A stretch of 64,000 nucleotides of DNA. Source: Tragulus kanchil. Taxonomy: Eukaryota; Chordata; Mammalia; Artiodactyla; Tragulidae. The position numbers were made by a program, and so were the translations under genes. The notes beneath the pieces are model-generated. The model was not told the DNA's origin and made no database searches. It saw only the letters and a program-made list of their open reading frames with translations. Each line of letters starts with the position of its first letter. Positions within the stretch are counted from its first letter, which is position 1. Below are positions 15,128 to 25,800 of this stretch, one piece after another. The stretch covers positions 132,380,831 through 132,444,830 of the forward strand of contig JAIOJX010000002.1 of assembly GCA_022376925.1 (NCBI GenBank), given 5' to 3'.

Positions 15128-15404
15128 TCTTTTTTCTTTTTTTTAATTTTGGCCTCTTTTGTATTGACCTTTCACTTATTTTCATCCATCTTTGTTCTTT
15201 GGCCTGTGTGGGCCTCCCGTTGCAGTGGCCCCTCTCGTTGCTGAGCACTCACTCTAGGCGCATGCGCTCCAGAGCGCTGGCTCATAATTGGATACACCGA
15301 TCCAGCGGCTCCGTGGCATGTGGGATCTTCCCAGGCCAGGGATCGAACCAGTGCCCCTTGCACGGCAAGGCAGACTCTTTACTCACTGGACCACCAGGGA
15401 AGTC
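15128..15404 (-). mobile_element. Family X SINE
   Basis: A complete copy with target-site duplication CTGAAAAATT (15118-15127 and 15405-15414). It has the tRNA-like head on the right and the AAAGAACAAAGATGGATGAA tail on the - strand. Confidence 0.87.
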
Positions 15405-15949
15405 CTGAAAAATTATTTTTCTGTAGAAACCTTGTTCATTTGCATTCATAGGAGGGTATTTAAGAGCCTACTGCATACCAGACAGTAGCAATAAAAAGAA
15501 ATGAGGCATGTGCTTCTAGTTTTAAAATGCAGAAGAGTTCAGAAGATGTAGACAGTGGCAGGAGAGTCTGATGAGAAACATGAAGGATCATGAATTTAGA
15601 GAAGGAAAGGTTTATTCACTGCTGGCGGAGTTAGGGAGGTTTTCATGTAGGTGACATTTAACCTGTGTTTGTGTTTGTGCAGCATTTAACCAAGCAGGGG
15701 GAACAGTGTGTGCAACAGCAAGATGTGAACAGGATGGGCTTCTCGGGTGAGGACATGCTCAGTGAGACCCAAGGACAGCACACACAGGAGGCCTTTGGTT
15801 GTGTAACAGCATACCAATCATAAGTAGAGCTGGCTAGATGGGTGAATGAAAGAAGGATTATATATACATCAGGGACTCATATACAACCTCAGGGAATATA
15901 GCTACTTAGGAAAGTGCGCTCCAAATTTTAGCTTAAAAACCAGCCTTTC

Positions 15950-16200
15950 GGCTTCCCTGGTAATCCAGTGGGCAAAGAGTCCACCTTGCAGTGCAAGGGA
16001 CATCAATTTGATCCCCGGCCCAGGAAGATCCCACGTGCTGTGGAGCGGCTGGACCAGCATGGCCAATTACGAGCCAGTGCTCTGGAGTGCATGTGCCCAG
16101 AGCCAGTGCTCTGCAAGGAGAGTGGCCACTACAATGGAAGGCCCACATGGACCAAAGAACAAAGATGAATGAAAAAACACTAAAAAACACGATAAAAAAG
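15950..16200 (+). mobile_element. Family X SINE, older copy
   Basis: It has head GGCTTCCCTGGTAATCCAGT, then GGAAGATCCCACGTGCTG, GCCAATTACGAGCCAG and CCAAAGAACAAAGATGAATG. It has more substitutions than most copies. Confidence 0.83.
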
Positions 16201-16540
16201 AAGCCAAAAATTCAAAACCAAACCAAACCAGTCTTTGAAACACAGTCCTTGCTTGTATTGGAAAAAGTGTATTGTGTACCAAATACAAGTTTGTCTCAGG
16301 GATTTTATTTCCTCATTAGTTACATGAGGAACGGTGTATTTTCAGCCCTGAAAGTACCAGAATGTAATGACTTTCAAAAATGAAAAGATCATATCCCTTC
16401 TCTTCACCTAGATGGTGGTAGTGCTTACCTTTTCTGCCATTTGGGGTAGGAGTTCATTCATTTCAGTCAGGCCAGTGGTCTCAAAGTACAGGGAGTATGC
16501 AAAACAATTCATGGTGGGGATACAAGAAGGAGATACTACC

Positions 16541-16878
16541 TTTTTTTTTTTTTTTGGTAAGATTTATTTACTTACTTATTTTGGTGGGGGGGTGAGGTGG
16601 GGAGGGAGGGGAGCAGGCAGGCCACTTCTATTGGTCTTTCATTTCTCTATTTTCATCCATCTTTGTTCTTTGGCCCGTGTGGGCCTCCCATCATGGTGGC
16701 CTCTGTTGTCACAGAGCACCAACTCTGGGCGCATGCACTCCAGAGCTCCGGCTCCGTAATTGGACACATGGATCCAGTTGCTCCGCAGCACGTGGGATCT
16801 TCCCAGGCCAGGGATCAAACCGGCCGCCTTTGCATTGCAAGGTGGTGTCCTTACCCACTGGACCACCAGGGAAGCCCT
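16541..16878 (-). mobile_element. Family X SINE, GC-tailed subfamily
   Basis: On the - strand it has the head GGGCTTCCCTGGTGGTCCAG, GTAAGGACACCACC, a body, then a C-rich segment (opposite 16580-16622) before the A-rich tail. Flanks CTACC on both sides look like a short target duplication. Confidence 0.85.
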
Positions 16879-16884
16879 ACCATT

Positions 16885-18386
16885 TTTATTTATATATTTT
16901 TTAATATCCATTGTCCAGTTTCTGTGTATACATACATACATTATATGCATACACTATACAAAGTACACATATGCACTCACATATGTTTTCACATCTATAT
17001 ATATCCTGCATACAAACAGAATGAGGTTATGAGCCCCCGCCATCCCCTTCCCATTTTTCCTGGCACAGGTGATTGGAAAAGGGGCTTCCCTGCTGGGTTA
17101 GATGGAAAGGTTAGAGGTCACTGATTAAAGCCATCCGTACAAAAGACTTTCAAAGGGATCGTAAAGTATTTGAAAATTTGATCTGGGTTTAAAAAATAAG
17201 AATTCATCTCATTTTATACCAGTTTAAGAGGAACATTTTATATAAACCTAATAGGTGGTAATTCAGGTTTAATAGCAAATATATACTTGTAGGTACTTTC
17301 AATATAATTTTTTTTTTGCACAGAAGTAACTTTCAGAGAGCAGTTTCCTGCCCTGTTTAATTAGTGAAATGATAATAAGTGTCATAAGGCTCCTTGCTAT
17401 ACGCTGCCCCTTAGCTAACATTTCCCTCTTATGCTGGTTAAAAATCAACATTCAGCATTGCAGTGCACAGTACAAAACTATACTCTGTGCGATCCCAACT
17501 ATGTATAAAGTGTAGGTTTGAATAAATGTGTGTTTGTGCATATTTGTGTGTGTGTGTGTGACTTACTAAAAGGAAAAAAGAAATACTGCAAAGGCTTTGT
17601 CAGGTTCCATGCTTTGCCACATCCTTCCCTGGTGCTGTTATTTGCCAGAAGACTGACACCTAGAGTTGGCTGTGACTTATTTGTTCTGAGGTCTTCTCGG
17701 GCTGAACCTTCTGCTTTGGATCTTCTGTCCTTTAGCTGTTACATTCTCACTCTGTGCTCTGTTCTGTGGCGCTCTCACTTTTTGTTGGTAGCATGATGTA
17801 AGTTATTTTGCATACCCTGGCAGGAAAATGTGCGCTATACCATTGCCCCATTGCAATACCAGAGGAAATAATATTTGCTACGAAATACCCTTCAAGGTGA
17901 TTTTTTTCTAATTCTCATTTTGACACATTCCTTCCTCCCTCTGTTCCTCCTTCGCTGCCAACTTGGCTTGGTTGGCCCACCACGTCTATAAACCGTAAAG
18001 GCAGTTCTTCCTGCAAGACTGAGGCTCATAGTACGACTTCAAATCATCTTCAGGGTAACAGATATGATGTGGTCATCGTATGTTAAATGGAGCAAATATA
18101 GGAGGATACACGCTACAATTGGAGGTGTTTGAAGATGTTTGAGTGCATAGAATTCATCTAGCAAATTAGGGAAATATTTTTCAGTTTCATTTCGTTAGGC
18201 TTTGGTATTTTGGTAATTATCACTAGTAATAGTTTCCTTATACTCTGGCACCCTTCTTTTAACTGGTTGACTTTTCCATTTACCTTGAATTATTTTTTAA
18301 AAAACCCTAATGAGTATATGTCCATCAACACTTCCATAACATCTGGAGTTGCATTTTCAGTGACTTAATTGAAAATCAGAAGATTT
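16885..18386. other. IGSF6 3' flank / probable 3'UTR
   Basis: This region directly follows the IGSF6 stop on the - strand. It should contain its 3'UTR, but I could not pick a convincing AATAAA on the - strand; ATTAAA-like hexamers lie near 17269 and 17357. It also has a short TG run near 17546. No other gene is visible. Confidence 0.4.
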
Positions 18387-18443
18387 CTATGGTCTTTTAT
18401 AGTTAGAAAGCACTCCTCGGTTTTCATAAGTGTTGTCTTTTTC
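18387..18443 (-). CDS. IGSF6: IGSF6 exon 6 (C-terminus)
   Basis: The last exon encodes EKDNTYENRGVLSNYKRP followed by TAG, after acceptor TTATTATTGCAG. With the other five exons it completes 717 nt (238 residues plus stop), close to the roughly 240 residues known for the human protein. TYEN fits the Y-x-N pattern recognised by Grb2-type SH2 domains when phosphorylated (inference). The exon ends 18 nt before a duplicated block begins. The 3'UTR runs to lower coordinates; I could not choose its poly(A) site. Confidence 0.88.
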   Translation of the reverse strand, partial: EKDNTYENRGVLSNYKRP

Positions 18444-18460
18444 CTGCAATAATAAATAAC

Positions 18461-20822
18461 AAGACACATTTTAAGTTATGTAATCAATAACAACACTACA
18501 CTAAGAACAGCATATTAACCTCAGTGCCATCTTGCATTCTCCAGTAGCCTTAAAGATCCAGTTACCACTTTCCTTTTATTTGGAATAAGATGTGAGAACT
18601 GAAGAGCAATTTTCTTTTAAGTTTTGACCTCTTTTATTGTTTATTTATTAATTTATTTTCATCCATCTTTCTTCTTTGGCCTGTGTGGGCCTCCCATTGC
18701 AGTGGCCTCTCTCTCGTTGCAGAGCTCTGGCTCGGTAGTTGGACACATCAGTCTGGTCTCTCGCGGCACGTGGGATCTTCCTGGGCCAGGAATTGAACCA
18801 GTGCCCCTTGCACTGCGAGGTGGACTCTACCCACTGGACCACCAGGGAAGCCCTGAGTAATTTTCTTGTTCACATGCCATCGTCAAAGCCCTTGCTTAAA
18901 GTCCTACTTCGAGCTGTCTAATTTGGCCTCTTTGCTGAAAATGATGCCTCACTGTCAATAAAAAGAAAGTGTGAACAGGCATTGGTAATTATTCAGAGTA
19001 GCATCTTAGGTATTAATGCTTAGACCACTTCTTTGTGATTTGTGTATACATTGAAGGATGAAGTGACTACTCAGATGATATTATTTCCTGGATGAAAATC
19101 CTTTCTAGAAATTGGATTTAAAAAAAATCTCATATCAGAATTCTTTTTCGTTTGCCCTCATGGCTGCTGTTTAAGAGGAAAATATCTCTGCTAGTATGTA
19201 AGTTCTTTGTTTTGTATTCATTTGCATTTAAATCTGAGCAGTCTAGTCAGATATTATGGAAACTGTGTGCTCTACAAGCTGCAAAACAGTGTGTTGTTTG
19301 AAAAACCCGTTTATCTAGGATTATAAGGAAATACTATCAGAGTGTACTATAGTCAACATAAGTGTGATCTTCCTGTTGCTAAACATCAAAGGTTTTTATT
19401 CTTGTTAACTGTATCTTTTCTAATGTTAAGAAGTAAGTTTTCGGTATAATTTGGTCCACAGACATTTGCAACGTTTACTTAATGGTTACTGCTACATGTA
19501 AGACACAGTTCAAAGAAGCTTTCAACTCACAAAAGCATCCTTGTCTGTATTGAAAAATTACCTGTATCCAAAGTGTTTCTTAAAGAGTTCATGTCACTAA
19601 GATGCCAGCCTGCTTAATATTGCTTCAGATGTCCTTTTTATACAAAAAAGACACATTTTAAGTTATGTAATCAATAACAACACTACACTAAGAACAGCAT
19701 ATTAACCTCAGTGCCATCTTGCATTCTCCAGTAGCCTTAAAGATCCAGTTACCACTTTCCTTTTATTTGGAATAAGATGTGAGAACTGAAGAGCAATTTT
19801 CTTTTAAGTTTTGACCTCTTTTATTGTTTATTTATTAATTTATTTTCATCCATCTTTCTTCTTTGGCCTGTGTGGGCCTCCCATTGCAGTGGCCTCTCTC
19901 TCGTTGCAGAGCTCTGGCTCGGTAGTTGGACACATCAGTCTAGTCACTCGCGGCACGTGGGATCTTCCTGGGCCAGGAATTGAACCAGTGCCCCTTGCAC
20001 TGCGAGGTGGACTCTACCCACTGGACCACCAGGGAAGCCCTGAGTAATTTTCTTGTTCACATGCCATCGTCAAAGCCCTTGCTTAAAGTCCTACTTCGAG
20101 CTGTCTAATTTGGCCTCTTTGCTGAAAATGATGCCTCACTGTCAATAAAAAGAAAGTGTGAACAGGCATTGGTAATTATTCAGAGTAGCATCTTAGGTAT
20201 TAATGCTTAGACCACTTCTTTGTGATTTGTGTATACATTGAAGGATGAAGTGACTACTCAGATGATATTATTTCCTGGATGAAAATCCTTTCTAGAAATT
20301 GGATTTAAAAAATCTCATATCAGAATTCTTTTTCGTTTGCCCTCATGGCTGCTGTTTAAGAGGAAAATATCTCTGCTAGTATGTAAGTTCTTTGTTTTGT
20401 ATTCATTTGCATTTAAATCTGAGCAGTCTAGTCAGATATTATGGAAACTGTGTGCTCTACAAGCTGCAAAACAGTGTGTTGTTTGAAAAACCCGTTTATC
20501 TAGGATTATAAGGAAATACTATCAGAGTGTACTATAGTCAACATAAGTGTGATCTTCCTGTTGCTAAACATCAAAGGTTTTTATTCTTGTTAACTGTATC
20601 TTTTCTAATGTTAAGAAGTAAGTTTTCGGTATAATTTGGTCCACAGACATTTGCAACGTTTACTTAATGGTTACTGCTACATGTAAGACACAGTTCAAAG
20701 AAGCTTTCAACTCACAAAAGCATCCTTGTCTGTATTGAAAAATTACCTGTATCCAAAGTGTTTCTTAAAGAGTTCATGTCACTAAGATGCCAGCCTGCTT
20801 AATATTGCTTCAGATGTCCTTT
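18461..20822. repeat. Tandem duplication 7
   Basis: Copies 18461-19637 and 19648-20822 are spaced 1187 nt apart, the largest in the series, with a 10-nt spacer. A few substitutions are seen inside the SINE (CTGGTCTCTC versus CTAGTCACTC), plus a 2-3 nt change in an A-run. It lies in the last IGSF6 intron. Confidence 0.93.
18617..18854 (-). mobile_element. Family X SINE (also at 19804-20041)
   Basis: The 13-nt target duplication GAGYAATTTTCTT (18604 and 18855) brackets it. It is internally shortened in the middle of the body. The second copy comes from duplication 7. Confidence 0.86.
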
Positions 20823-20973
20823 GTTATGTATTTATCAAAACAAATGGGTTTTATGAAAGTCCTCTTTCAAACTCTTTTAAAGAAAACACTTGACTATCAA
20901 CAGCTTGCTGGTGACTAAGTTTTTAGTTAAACATGCTTTATATCTTTACAGCTTTTTGATATTTTACACTTAC

Positions 20974-21054
20974 AGTTTGTTGGCTTGTTTCCACATGTCT
21001 CTTATTATATAGCTCTTGGGCAATTTCCTGAAAAATACGCCGAGCACTCATTTT
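20974..21054 (-). CDS. IGSF6: IGSF6 exon 5 (cytoplasmic)
   Basis: This exon has 27 codons, [20 protein letters not shown] followed by VETSQQT. It lies between acceptor TTGTATTTATAG and donor GTAAGT, phase 0 to phase 0. The amphipathic [12 protein letters not shown] segment is a characteristic, well conserved part of the IGSF6 tail. The exon is intact and single copy in the window, although short and easy to miss in ORF scans. Confidence 0.88.
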
Positions 21055-21404
21055 CTATAAATACAAATAAGAAAAAAGAAATGCGTCTTTCTCTTAGGAT
21101 TAAAAGCAATGATTCTTGCACATTATCTGAGCTTTGTCTTTCTTTACTGCTGCCGGCCGCAGAAACCCCACCCAGCACGTCTGTACCTACAGTTGACTTT
21201 TGTATTTGGACTATGTGAAGTAGAACTTGTGATTGAGAACTATCCATTTACCGCATGTTTTACCACTTGAGAATATCACTTTTCTCAACAGTGTCTGTGG
21301 TTGAAAGTTGTTCTGTGATGACGTTCTGGGTTTCTTACATTATCTTCAATTTGGAATAGTTTTAACCACAATTCTGAAGATAGTTTACAAGCATTGGTCT
21401 GTAC

Positions 21405-21452
21405 CTTTTGTGAATCTTCCTTGTCTTTCTGTCTTCGAGTCTTAGATTTTGA
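21405..21452 (-). CDS. IGSF6: IGSF6 exon 4 (cytoplasmic)
   Basis: This is a short exon of 16 codons, SKSKTRRQKDKEDSQK, the basic juxtamembrane cytoplasmic segment. It lies between acceptor TTCTTGACAG and donor GTACAG, and is phase 0 on both sides. It is recognised from the protein family pattern (S-K-S ... E-D-S-Q-K) and from exact frame continuity with exons 3 and 5. A truncated second copy lies at 22552-22587. Confidence 0.87.
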
Positions 21453-21814
21453 CTGTCAAGAAGAAAAGGAAAGTCTTAGGAGACATTTTATGTTCTCAGT
21501 ACAATTGTGCCATCTAGCTCATAATAAGGGTAAACAAACTCAATATTTAAGTGATATGTAAGTGTTAATTTTTATGTCATTTGTGAGATGCTTATATTAA
21601 TAAAATAGCTCAAGCTGATAGGATTTATAGTAATCCTAATACAGCACATATATACCCCTCCTATAATATGTGAGCAATGAGAATTACAGTCTTTCTCAAA
21701 ACCTTTAGGCCTCCTAAAGATATTTTAAGGCAGTTTCTAATCTCCCTCTCTCTTTTTCAAAACTGGATTTTTCTGTTCTGGGTCTTAACTGCATCATGCA
21801 GGACCTTAAGAAGT

Positions 21815-21909
21815 GTCATGTGGGATCCAGTTCCCTGATCAGGGATTGAATCCCGGCCCCCTGCATTGGGAGCATGGAGTCCTAGCCACTGGAACACCAG
21901 GGAAGTCCC
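21815..21909 (-). mobile_element. tRNA-Glu-type SINE, Bov-tA/CHR-like (also at 22950-23044)
   Basis: On the - strand it reads GGGACTTCCCTGGTGTTCCA ... CCCTGATCAGGGAACTGG, the usual ruminant tRNA-like head. The body is short. Confidence 0.75.
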
Positions 21910-22017
21910 TCCAATCTCTTTTGTTAACCTGTTTTACTCTTAATGACTGTTCTAAGGTCTTTCATATCTCCTCCACTAGCGGATAAGTAGCATGTATGTG
22001 ATGGTTATAAAAAGTCT

Positions 22018-22275
22018 TGGGCTTCTCTGGTGGTCCAGTGGGTAAAGAGTCCACCTCGCAGTGCAGGGAGTGCCACCTGGCCTGGGAAGATCCCACATGC
22101 TGTGGAGCAGCTGGACTGGTGTGTCCAGTTACGAGCCAGCGCTCTGGAGGGCATGTGCCCAGAGCCGGTGCTCTGCCACGAGAGAGGCCACTGCAATGGG
22201 AGGCCCACATGGGCCAAAGAACAAAGATGGCTGAAAATAAATAAATGAAAGACCAATAAAAATGGCCAAATTAAG
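22018..22275 (+). mobile_element. Family X SINE (also at 23153-23410)
   Basis: It has head GGCTTCTCTGGTGGTCCAGT, GTAAAGAGTCCACC, GGAGGCCCACATGGGCCAAA, then AAATAAATAAATGAAAGACC. It is doubled by duplication 8. Confidence 0.86.
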
Positions 22276-22551
22276 GGGGAAAAAAAGAGTCTCTTATTCC
22301 CATATTACTGGGTTTTAGAAAGAAAACCCTGGCAAGTGTGTACTCTGGTTAATAATTTCAGTGATGGAAACGTTTTTTTTTCTATAGACTTCTTCTGCAT
22401 TTGGTATTTCCTGCAGATGCAAAGGGAGATGGTATCAGAAATAGGTGAGCTATTTCTGAGGCTCCCAACATGTGGAGAGATGGACAGGAGTTCCTTAGGG
22501 TGATATTCAAGGTCCCGGGGACAGCTGGTGCAAGACGTCTGACTTACGGGA

Positions 22552-22587
22552 TTCCTTGTCTTTCTGTCTTCGAGTCTTAGATTTTGA
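22552..22587 (-). pseudogene. Truncated duplicate of IGSF6 exon 4
   Basis: This is a copy of the first 36 nt of IGSF6 exon 4 with its acceptor, shifted by 1135 nt. The last four codons and the donor GTACAG are replaced by unrelated junction sequence (CCCGTAAG on the - strand). It is part of the serial tandem duplications and is probably an assembly artefact. It also lies between real exons 3 and 4, so it could disturb gene prediction. Confidence 0.8.
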
Positions 22588-23682
22588 CTGTCAAGAAGAA
22601 AAGGAAAGTCTTAGGAGACATTTTATGTTCTCAGTACAATTGTGCCATCTAGCTCATAATAAGGGTAAACAAACTCAATATTTAAGTGATATGTAAGTGT
22701 TAATTTTTATGTCATTTGTGAGATGCTTATATTAATAAAATAGCTCAAGCTGATAGGATTTATAGTAATCCTAATACAGCACATATATACCCCTCCTATA
22801 ATATGTGAGCAATGAGAATTACAGTCTTTCTCAAAACCTTTAGGCCTCCTAAAGATATTTTAAGGCAGTTTCTAATCTCCCTCTCTCTTTTTCAAAACTG
22901 GATTTTTCTGTTCTGGGTCTTAACTGCATCATGCAGGACCTTAAGAAGTGTCATGTGGGATCCAGTTCCCTGATCAGGGATTGAATCCCGGCCCCCTGCA
23001 TTGGGAGCATGGAGTCCTAGCCACTGGAACACCAGGGAAGTCCCTCCAATCTCTTTTGTTAACCTGTTTTACTCTTAATGACTGTTCTAAGGTCTTTCAT
23101 ATCTCCTCCACTAGCGGATAAGTAGCATGTATGTGATGGTTATAAAAAGTCTTGGGCTTCTCTGGTGGTCCAGTGGGTAAAGAGTCCACCTCGCAGTGCA
23201 GGGAGTGCCACCTGGCCTGGGAAGATCCCACATGCTGTGGAGCAGCTGGACTGGTGTGTCCAGTTACGAGCCAGCGCTCTGGAGGGCATGTGCCCAGAGC
23301 CGGTGCTCTGCCACGAGAGAGGCCACTGCAATGGGAGGCCCACATGGGCCAAAGAACAAAGATGGCTGAAAATAAATAAATGAAAGACCAATAAAAATGG
23401 CCAAATTAAGGGGGAAAAAAAGGGTCTCTTATTCCCATATTACTGGGTTTTAGAAAGAAAACCCTGGCAAGTGTGTACTCTGGTTAATAATTTCAGTGAT
23501 GGAAACGTTTTTTTTTCTATAGACTTCTTCTGCATTTGGTATTTCCTGCAGATGCAAAGGGAGATGGTATCAGAAATAGGTGAGCTATTTCTGAGGCTCC
23601 CAACATGTGGAGAGATGGACAGGAGTTCCTTAGGGTGATATTCAAGGTCCCGGGGACAGCTGGTGCAAGACGTCTGACTTAC

Positions 23683-23789
23683 TTTGGTGAGGATGATGAC
23701 GGTCACGAGTGCCCCGGCGATGTAGAGGGAGAACAGCACCAGGAGGGTGAGCAGGAGGTGCTGCAGGGTCTTGCTGAGGACCTTCCCCT
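23683..23789 (-). CDS. IGSF6: IGSF6 exon 3 (transmembrane segment)
   Basis: This exon encodes residues 142-177, EGKVLSKTLQHLLLTLLV to ...VTVIILTK. The stretch from about 152 to 175 is uniformly hydrophobic and is the single membrane span. The donor is AAA|GTAAGT. The acceptor region reads CAGCAG, a NAGNAG site; using the first CAG would add one codon (VVRAEGK). The copy junction of one tandem duplication falls exactly at the donor, so the exon body is not duplicated. Confidence 0.9.
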
Positions 23790-24275
23790 CTGCTGGTTAC
23801 AGGGAAGGGAGAGCCACAGTCACTGCGGGAGCACAGTGTTACAAATGCATGATGAAGCAGTATGCTTACTATATATAGTGTAAAGTGCATATATACCCAT
23901 TATGTATACAGTGTGATGGAAACTGCATGTTAAGGGAGAAACAGGAGCTTTGGCTATTCATACAAAAATTCTATTCAGGGGCGTTTGATTCAGAAAGCAC
24001 TCATATGAGTTCCTGAAGCCAGTTCATTAGTTCTTTAAGTATCTTATGCCTAAAATGGTACTCACTTTTGAAACGTAAAATTTTTATACAGTCAGTTAAT
24101 TACTTGTCATGATGCTTAAAATCACTTTTTATATATAAAGTGTTGCTTAAAGTTAGATGAACATTTCAAGATCGTTTGTTCAAGGGTGTTTAAAGTTTCT
24201 TTTAGTAGATACGATGTACAAGTGTCGCCAAGAGTCTATGGAATTAAACTTTTTTCCCAAGTATATTTATAACCT

Positions 24276-24459
24276 TGAAATGTCGTGAAGTTGCTCAGTC
24301 CGGTCTAACTCTTGGTGACCCATGGAATTCTCCAGGTAAGAATTCTAGAGTGGGTTACCTTTCCCTTCTCCAGGGGATCTTCCCGACCCAGGGTTTGAAC
24401 TAGGGTCTTCGTGCATTGTAGGTGGATTCTTTACCAGCTGAGCTACAAGGGAAGTCCTG
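24276..24459 (-). mobile_element. Bov-A2-type SINE
   Basis: The + strand reads GTTGCTCAGTCCGGTCTAAC, CCATGGAATTCTCCAGG, and ends GCTACAAGGGAAGTCC, which is the reverse complement of a Bov-A2. Confidence 0.83.
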
Positions 24460-24874
24460 AACTGTAATACACATAGGAAAACAGTGCAACCTCTAAAGAA
24501 GTGGAAGGTCATACATTGAGATTGTGGTGCTCACTGCATGCTTGAAAGGCATTGCTATATGGGTGTGTTCTTCCTAATAAAGTTGGAAGTAGAATTATTG
24601 AATCCATCTGGATAATCTGAATTTCTCCCTCCTTGCAAGAAGTGTCCTATGCTCCACTACTGTTGAAATAACACACCATGTGTTCAAGTACGTGATTAGT
24701 TGAGGTACAAGATGCAATTAAATTTGTAGTTGTTACCTAAATAACCTTTACCTTTCAACTAAAGATCCCATAGATGCTTATCCTGTGAACTTAGTTTATA
24801 CAGCATACATTTTTTTTGTGAAACTAACAAATCAAGCATATCTGTAAAACTTTTTAAAAAATGTTTCAAGTGTG

Positions 24875-25130
24875 GGCTTCCCTGGTGGTCCAGTGGGTAA
24901 GGACACCGCCTTGCAGTGCAAGGGGCACTGGTTCGATCCCTGGCCTGGGAAGATCCCATGTGCCGCGGAGCGGCTGGACTGATGTGTCCAATTACCAAGC
25001 CGGAGCTCTGGAACAGAGGCCACGGCAATGGGAGGCCCACACGGGCCAAAGAACAAAAGATGAATGAAAAATAGACAAATGAAAGACCAATAGAAGCGGC
25101 CCACCCCACCGCCCAATAAATAAATAAATG
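24875..25130 (+). mobile_element. Family X SINE, GC-tailed subfamily, long target duplication
   Basis: It is flanked by an almost perfect 24-25 nt direct repeat (24851-24874 and 25131-25155, differing by one A), which is strong evidence of L1-mediated insertion. It has GTAAGGACACCGCC and CGCGGAGCGGCTGGACTGAT. Part of the body near 25010 is deleted. Confidence 0.9.
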
Positions 25131-25367
25131 TTTTTAAAAAAATGTTTCAAGTGTGAAATTGGAGGTTCTGTAGAAAAGGTAGGAAATAAGGTGTTTCTGT
25201 CTTCGTGGTACTCTAAAGACAGAAGAGTGTTTCTTCATATAAACTTGCAAGTTTGCGACCTTCGTCTCTTCACAAACCATTTTTCTTCTGGCTGCTATTT
25301 ATAGAAGGCAAGTGCATTCAGTGAGACATACAAATCACCACAGCTGTTGTGTGTTTGTCTTAATATC

Positions 25368-25661
25368 TGTTGCTATTCAGTCACAAAGTCTTGTCCAACT
25401 CTTTGCAACCCCATGGACTGCAGCCCACCAGGCTTCCGTGCCCTTCACCATCTCCCAGAGTTTGCTCAAAACTGATGTCCATTAAGTTAGTGATGCCATC
25501 CAACCATCTCATCCTCTGTTGCCCCCTTCTCCTCCTGCCCTCAATCTTTTCCAGCATCAGGGTCTTTCCCAATGAATTGGCTCTTACCATCAGGTGGCCG
25601 TAAGTATTGGAGCTTCAGCTTCAGCATCAGTCCTTCCAATGAATATTCACAGTTGATTTCC
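25368..25661 (-). mobile_element. BovB/ART2A-type 3' end
   Basis: The + strand runs CCCATGGACTGCAGCCCACC ... CAACCATCTCATCCTCTGTT ... TCAGCATCAGTCCTTCCAAT, the reverse complement of the BovB LINE 3' region shared with ART2A. Confidence 0.85.
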
Positions 25662-25667
25662 TTAGCT

Positions 25668-25800
25668 GACATTTATTGAGTATTTACTGTAAGCCAGGCA
25701 CCATTAAAAGTGCTTTATGTGCATTTAACTTACTTATAATTTACCCTATAGGTGAGAATAAGCTAAGGTTAAGTGATAGTGGAATTTCAGAAGTCCATTG
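25668..25800 (-). mobile_element. MIR relic
   Basis: ACATTTATTGAGTATTTACT ... CCAGGCACCATTAAAAGTGC is the reverse complement of the MIR 3' end. It is diverged. Confidence 0.6.

Larger units (their letters stand above)
13156..15394. repeat. Tandem duplication 6
   Basis: Copies 13156-14274 and 14276-15394 are spaced 1120 nt apart. The first copy stops inside a SINE, removing its 5' end, while the second copy continues into the intact SINE. It overlaps duplication 5, giving about 127 nt three times. Confidence 0.93.
21417..23682. repeat. Tandem duplication 8 (includes IGSF6 exon 4 part)
   Basis: Copies 21417-22547 and 22552-23682 are spaced 1135 nt apart with a 4-nt spacer. The left breakpoint is in IGSF6 exon 4 and the right one is exactly at the exon 3 donor. 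Both copies carry the same two SINEs. Confidence 0.93.

Noticed and set aside
15933..16383. Overlapping open frames on both strands around 16 kb
   Set aside because: All arise from a family X SINE; the recurrent peptide motifs GPCGPPI and WTTREA are SINE translations seen throughout the window.
16597..17124. A 175-codon + strand open frame
   Set aside because: Its first two thirds translate the reverse of a family X SINE and the remainder is A-T rich intron. No conserved protein.
24875..25130. tRNA gene suspected from the B-box-like GGTTCGATCCC
   Set aside because: The sequence is a SINE head followed by a SINE body and A-rich tail with target duplications. No cloverleaf-forming mature tRNA is present. 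The same applies to the other SINEs.
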